Part shown: piece by piece, positions 6,553 through 8,986 of the stretch | How positions within the stretch are numbered: position 1 is the first letter of the stretch | How the letters are laid out: the number at the start of each line of letters is the position of its first letter | Assembly: GCA_030640215.1 (NCBI GenBank) | Contig: DAOWJU010000186.1 | Location: forward strand, 1 to 8,986 | DNA length: 8,986 nucleotides | Reading direction: 5' to 3' | From: Desulfuromonadales bacterium | GTDB lineage: Bacteria; Desulfobacterota; Desulfuromonadia; Desulfuromonadales; BM103 | Position numbers and translations under genes: made by a program | The notes under the pieces: model-generated | What the model saw: only the letters and a program-made list of their open reading frames with translations | Told to the model about the DNA's origin: nothing | The model's database searches: none

Positions 6553-7686
6553 GTGGCTAAGAAAGTTGCTCTATTACAGGGGAATGAAGCTTGTGCACAA
6601 GGCGCTCTTTACGCCGGGTGTAAATTCTTCGGAGGTTACCCCATCACCCCTTCGACCGAGGTCGCTGAAGTTCTTTCAGTCGAACTCCCTAAGGTCGGTG
6701 GCAAATTCATTCAGATGGAAGACGAAATCGCAGCGATGGCTTCTGTCATCGGTGCATCCTTGACTGGTGCCAAAGCGATTACCGCAACCTCCGGTCCTGG
6801 CGTCTCCCTCAAGCAGGAGCTGATCGGCTATGCCTGCATTGCCGAAGTCCCCTGTGTCATCATCAACGTTATGCGTGGTGGTCCTTCAACCGGCATGCCG
6901 ACTGGCCCTGGCCAGTCCGACGTCATGCAGGCCATGTGGGGAACACACGGTGATCATGCCGCTATCGCTCTGGTACCTGATTCCTGTCAGGAGATCTTCT
7001 CCGAAACGGTGCGAGCTTTCAATCTGGCAGAAAAATACCGCATGCCGGTACAGGTCCTCTATGATGAGATCGTCGGTCACATGCGTGAGCGCATCGAGTT
7101 CCCCGAGCCGGGTGAGCTTGAGGTTATTGACCGCGAAGCTCCAAGTGTTAGCCCAGAAGACTACAAACCTTACGACTCGACCAAAGGCCAGGTTCCACCA
7201 TTGGCTGCTTTCGGTTCTGATTATAAGTATCACGTCACAGGCCTGAACAAGGCTGACGACGGCTTCCCGACCACCAAGGCAAGTCTGGTCGATGCTGAAG
7301 AACGCCGCCAGATTGACAAGGTCATGGACAATATCGCCGACATTGAGTCATACGAAGAGTATCTGACTGAAGATGCTGATGTCGTCATCTGGGCTTACGG
7401 TTCAACCTCCCGCTCGGCCCGTTATGCAGTCAATGAGCTGCGTAAAGAAGGCATCAAGGCTGGTCTGTTCCGCCCGATTACTCTCTGGCCTTTCCCGGCG
7501 AAACGTACTGCTGAATTGGCAGAGCAAGCTAAAGCGATCGTCGTCGCCGAAATGAACCTCGGCCAGATGGTCCTCGAAGTTGAACGCGTTGCCAAAGGCA
7601 ACTGCGTTGTGGTCCATGAAGGCCGGGTAGACGGTGATCCGCTCAACCCAGGTCAGATCATGGACAAGGTTAAGGAGGTTCTCTAA
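6553..7686 (+). CDS. korA: 2-Oxoglutarate:ferredoxin oxidoreductase, alpha subunit
   Basis: With KorB it forms the catalytic core that converts 2-oxoglutarate and CoA to succinyl-CoA and CO2, reducing ferredoxin. The 377-residue protein begins with the pyrimidine-binding domain of the 2-oxoacid:ferredoxin oxidoreductase family: GNEACAQGAL (10-19), the signature YPITPSTE (29-36), MEDEIAAM (55-62), TSGPG (79-83) and RGGPSTGMPTGPGQSD (108-123). The C-terminal transketolase-C-like domain starts near residue 277 (VVIWAYGST). The start codon is GTG at 6553, chosen because AAGGAG (6540-6545) lies 7 bases upstream and the protein begins MAKKVALLQGNEA, as expected for the family. The TAA stop shares its last base with the korB ATG, indicating translational coupling. 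A branched-chain 2-oxoacid or pyruvate enzyme is the alternative, but the icd/mdh context favours 2-oxoglutarate. Confidence 0.95.
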   Translation: MAKKVALLQGNEACAQGALYAGCKFFGGYPITPSTEVAEVLSVELPKVGGKFIQMEDEIAAMASVIGASLTGAKAITATSGPGVSLKQELIGYACIAEVPCVIINVMRGGPSTGMPTGPGQSDVMQAMWGTHGDHAAIALVPDSCQEIFSETVRAFNLAEKYRMPVQVLYDEIVGHMRERIEFPEPGELEVIDREAPSVSPEDYKPYDSTKGQVPPLAAFGSDYKYHVTGLNKADDGFPTTKASLVDAEERRQIDKVMDNIADIESYEEYLTEDADVVIWAYGSTSRSARYAVNELRKEGIKAGLFRPITLWPFPAKRTAELAEQAKAIVVAEMNLGQMVLEVERVAKGNCVVVHEGRVDGDPLNPGQIMDKVKEVL

Positions 7687-8504
7687 TGGCTTACGATTAC
7701 GAAAAGTCTATCCGCCCCGGCAAGCTACCACACATCTGGTGCCCCGGCTGCGGTCACGGTATTGTCATGAAAGGCCTGATCCGGGCCATGGACACTTGCG
7801 AACTTGATCGCAAAAACACTGCTATCGTTTCCGGTATCGGCTGCGCAAGTCGTCTGCCCGGTTACCTTGATGCTTGCACCCTGCATACCGCTCACGGTCG
7901 TGCAGCGGCCTTTGCAACTGGCGTCAAGATGGCCAAGCCGCAAATGAACGTTATCTGCGTTGGCGGTGATGGTGACGGTACTGCTATCGGCGGCAACCAC
8001 TTCATCCATGCGTGTCGTCGTAACATCGACATGACCTATGTATTGATGAACAACTACATCTACGGCATGACCGGTGGTCAGTTCTCGCCTTGTACACCGA
8101 CTGGTGACCTGGCTTCGACCACTCCTTACGGCAACCCAGACCCAATCTTCGACATCTCCAAGCTGGCTATCGGTGCCGGTGCTACTTTTGTAGCACGAAC
8201 CACCGCTGCTCACCCGCGCGAGATTGACAAGCTGATCGTTAAGGGTATTCAGCATAAAGGTATGGCGATCATCGAGGTTATCGACGACTGCCCGACCACC
8301 TACGGTCGCCGCAACAAGTTCCGTTCAGTTATCGACATGATGAAACGTCTCAAAACTGAGGCCGTTTCTGTCAAAGCTGCTGCCAAGATGACTGCCGAGC
8401 AACTTGAGGGCAAGTTCCTGACTGGCGTACTCTTCCAGGACACAGAGAAGCCTGAGTATACTGTTCAGTACGCAAATGTTATCAAGAAGGCGCAAGGCGC
8501 CTGA
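7686..8504 (+). CDS. korB: 2-Oxoglutarate:ferredoxin oxidoreductase, beta (TPP-binding) subunit
   Basis: The 272-residue subunit binds thiamine diphosphate and a [4Fe-4S] cluster next to the active site. The TPP motif runs from Gly94-Asp95-Gly96 (in VGGDGDGTAIGG) to Asn122-Asn123 (MNNYIYGMTGGQ). Cys19 and Cys22 (CPGCGHG), Cys53 (SGIGCAS) and Cys202 (DDCPTTYGRRN) have nearly the same spacing as the four cluster ligands I recall from the Sulfolobus 2-oxoacid oxidoreductase (12, 15, 46, 197). LHTAHGRA (66-73) is also typical of the family. The C-P-T-x-Y-G-R-x-N segment is, from memory, characteristic of the 2-oxoglutarate branch. The ATG overlaps the korA stop by one base and has a strong AAGGAGG (7672-7678) 7 bases upstream, inside korA. 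korC follows after 24 bases. Confidence 0.96.
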   Translation: MAYDYEKSIRPGKLPHIWCPGCGHGIVMKGLIRAMDTCELDRKNTAIVSGIGCASRLPGYLDACTLHTAHGRAAAFATGVKMAKPQMNVICVGGDGDGTAIGGNHFIHACRRNIDMTYVLMNNYIYGMTGGQFSPCTPTGDLASTTPYGNPDPIFDISKLAIGAGATFVARTTAAHPREIDKLIVKGIQHKGMAIIEVIDDCPTTYGRRNKFRSVIDMMKRLKTEAVSVKAAAKMTAEQLEGKFLTGVLFQDTEKPEYTVQYANVIKKAQGA

Positions 8505-8528
8505 TCACTACGAAAAGGAGAAAGAACC

Positions 8529-8986
8529 ATGGCTGAACGTTATGAGCTTCGCTTTTCCGGTGCTGGTGGTCAAGGCCTGATCACCGCCGGGATTATACTT
8601 GCAGAAGCCGCATCTATCATTGAAGGTAAAAATGCCGTACAGTCACAGAGTTACGGCCCTGAAGCCCGCGGCGGCGCATCAAAGTCTGAGGTCATCATTT
8701 CTGATGAACCAATTGACTACCCCAAAGCAACGATTGTTGATACCTGCCTGGCAATGACCCAGGAAGCTGCCGACAAATACGCAAACGGCATCAAAGAAGG
8801 CGGCCTGCTTTTGATTGACGCTGACTTCGTGCACACAGCTCCAGAAGGCGATTTTAAAGTCCTTCGCCTACCAATTACGCGTATGGCCAAGGAAGAGATT
8901 GGTCGTGAGATTGTCGCCAATGTTGTCGCCCTCGGCGCAATGATCGGATTGACTGGTGTTGTTGCCAGAGATACCGGCGAGGAAGC
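8529..8986 (+). CDS. korC: 2-Oxoglutarate:ferredoxin oxidoreductase, gamma subunit (3'-truncated)
   Basis: The gamma subunit is the third part of the oxidoreductase core. The window contains 152 complete codons and ends inside the gene; family members are about 180-190 residues, so around 30 are missing. The visible protein starts MAERYELRFSGAGGQGLITA, with the glycine-rich AGGQG loop of gamma subunits, and continues with QSYGPEARGGASKSEVIIS at about 40-58, the second hallmark of the family. The start ATG is preceded by AAGGAG (8515-8520) with 8 bases between. It lies 24 bases after korB in the same operon. No stop or frameshift occurs in the visible part. Without the C-terminus I cannot say whether it is a stand-alone subunit or fused to something else. 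Confidence 0.94.
   Translation, partial: MAERYELRFSGAGGQGLITAGIILAEAASIIEGKNAVQSQSYGPEARGGASKSEVIISDEPIDYPKATIVDTCLAMTQEAADKYANGIKEGGLLLIDADFVHTAPEGDFKVLRLPITRMAKEEIGREIVANVVALGAMIGLTGVVARDTGEE

Noticed and set aside
7725..8255. A 176-codon minus-strand open frame in korB
   Set aside because: It is antisense to the conserved TPP- and cluster-binding parts of KorB and has no independent evidence of coding.

Overview
The window is chromosomal, core-metabolism DNA with every protein gene on the + strand. I see no mobile element, CRISPR array, tRNA or rRNA. The content and order (aspS, a LysM lipoprotein, a monomeric NADP-isocitrate dehydrogenase, an LDH-like malate dehydrogenase, then a four-subunit 2-oxoglutarate:ferredoxin oxidoreductase in the order korD-korA-korB-korC) point to an anaerobic member of the Desulfuromonadales (Geobacter/Desulfuromonas/Pelobacter group). 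From memory, Geobacter genomes carry icd, mdh and the kor genes side by side in this way. The species cannot be fixed from the sequence alone.

Layout: 1-1742 is aspS, truncated at its 5' end by the window edge. 1794-2483 is a small outer-membrane-type lipoprotein with a helical N-terminal half, a Pro/Lys linker and a C-terminal LysM-like domain. 2484-2831 is a 348-base non-coding stretch. Its right half holds the clearest regulatory signals of the window: a near-consensus sigma70-type promoter, a perfect 15-base inverted repeat lying over the -10 box, and a terminator-like hairpin just after the predicted transcription start. 2832-5057 is icd, followed by a perfect 26-base palindrome and mdh (5130-6098). 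A strong 14-bp hairpin (6122-6153) closes the icd-mdh unit. A second non-coding stretch (6157-6331) probably carries the promoter of the kor operon: korD (6332-6520), korA (6553-7686, GTG start), korB (7686-8504, sharing one base with korA) and korC (8529 to the window end, truncated).

Together these genes encode three oxidative steps of the citric acid cycle: isocitrate to 2-oxoglutarate (NADPH), 2-oxoglutarate to succinyl-CoA (reduced ferredoxin), and malate to oxaloacetate (NADH). The cluster therefore feeds three electron-carrier pools from one locus, as expected of an acetate-oxidising anaerobe that respires metals, sulfur or electrodes. KOR and MDH are reversible in principle, so the same genes could also serve biosynthetic or reductive flux.

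I found no undescribed multi-gene system here. The points most worth following up are regulatory: the operator-like palindrome on the icd promoter, the hairpin in the icd leader, and the palindrome between icd and mdh. A secondary point is that AspRS carries the residue associated with non-discriminating enzymes.
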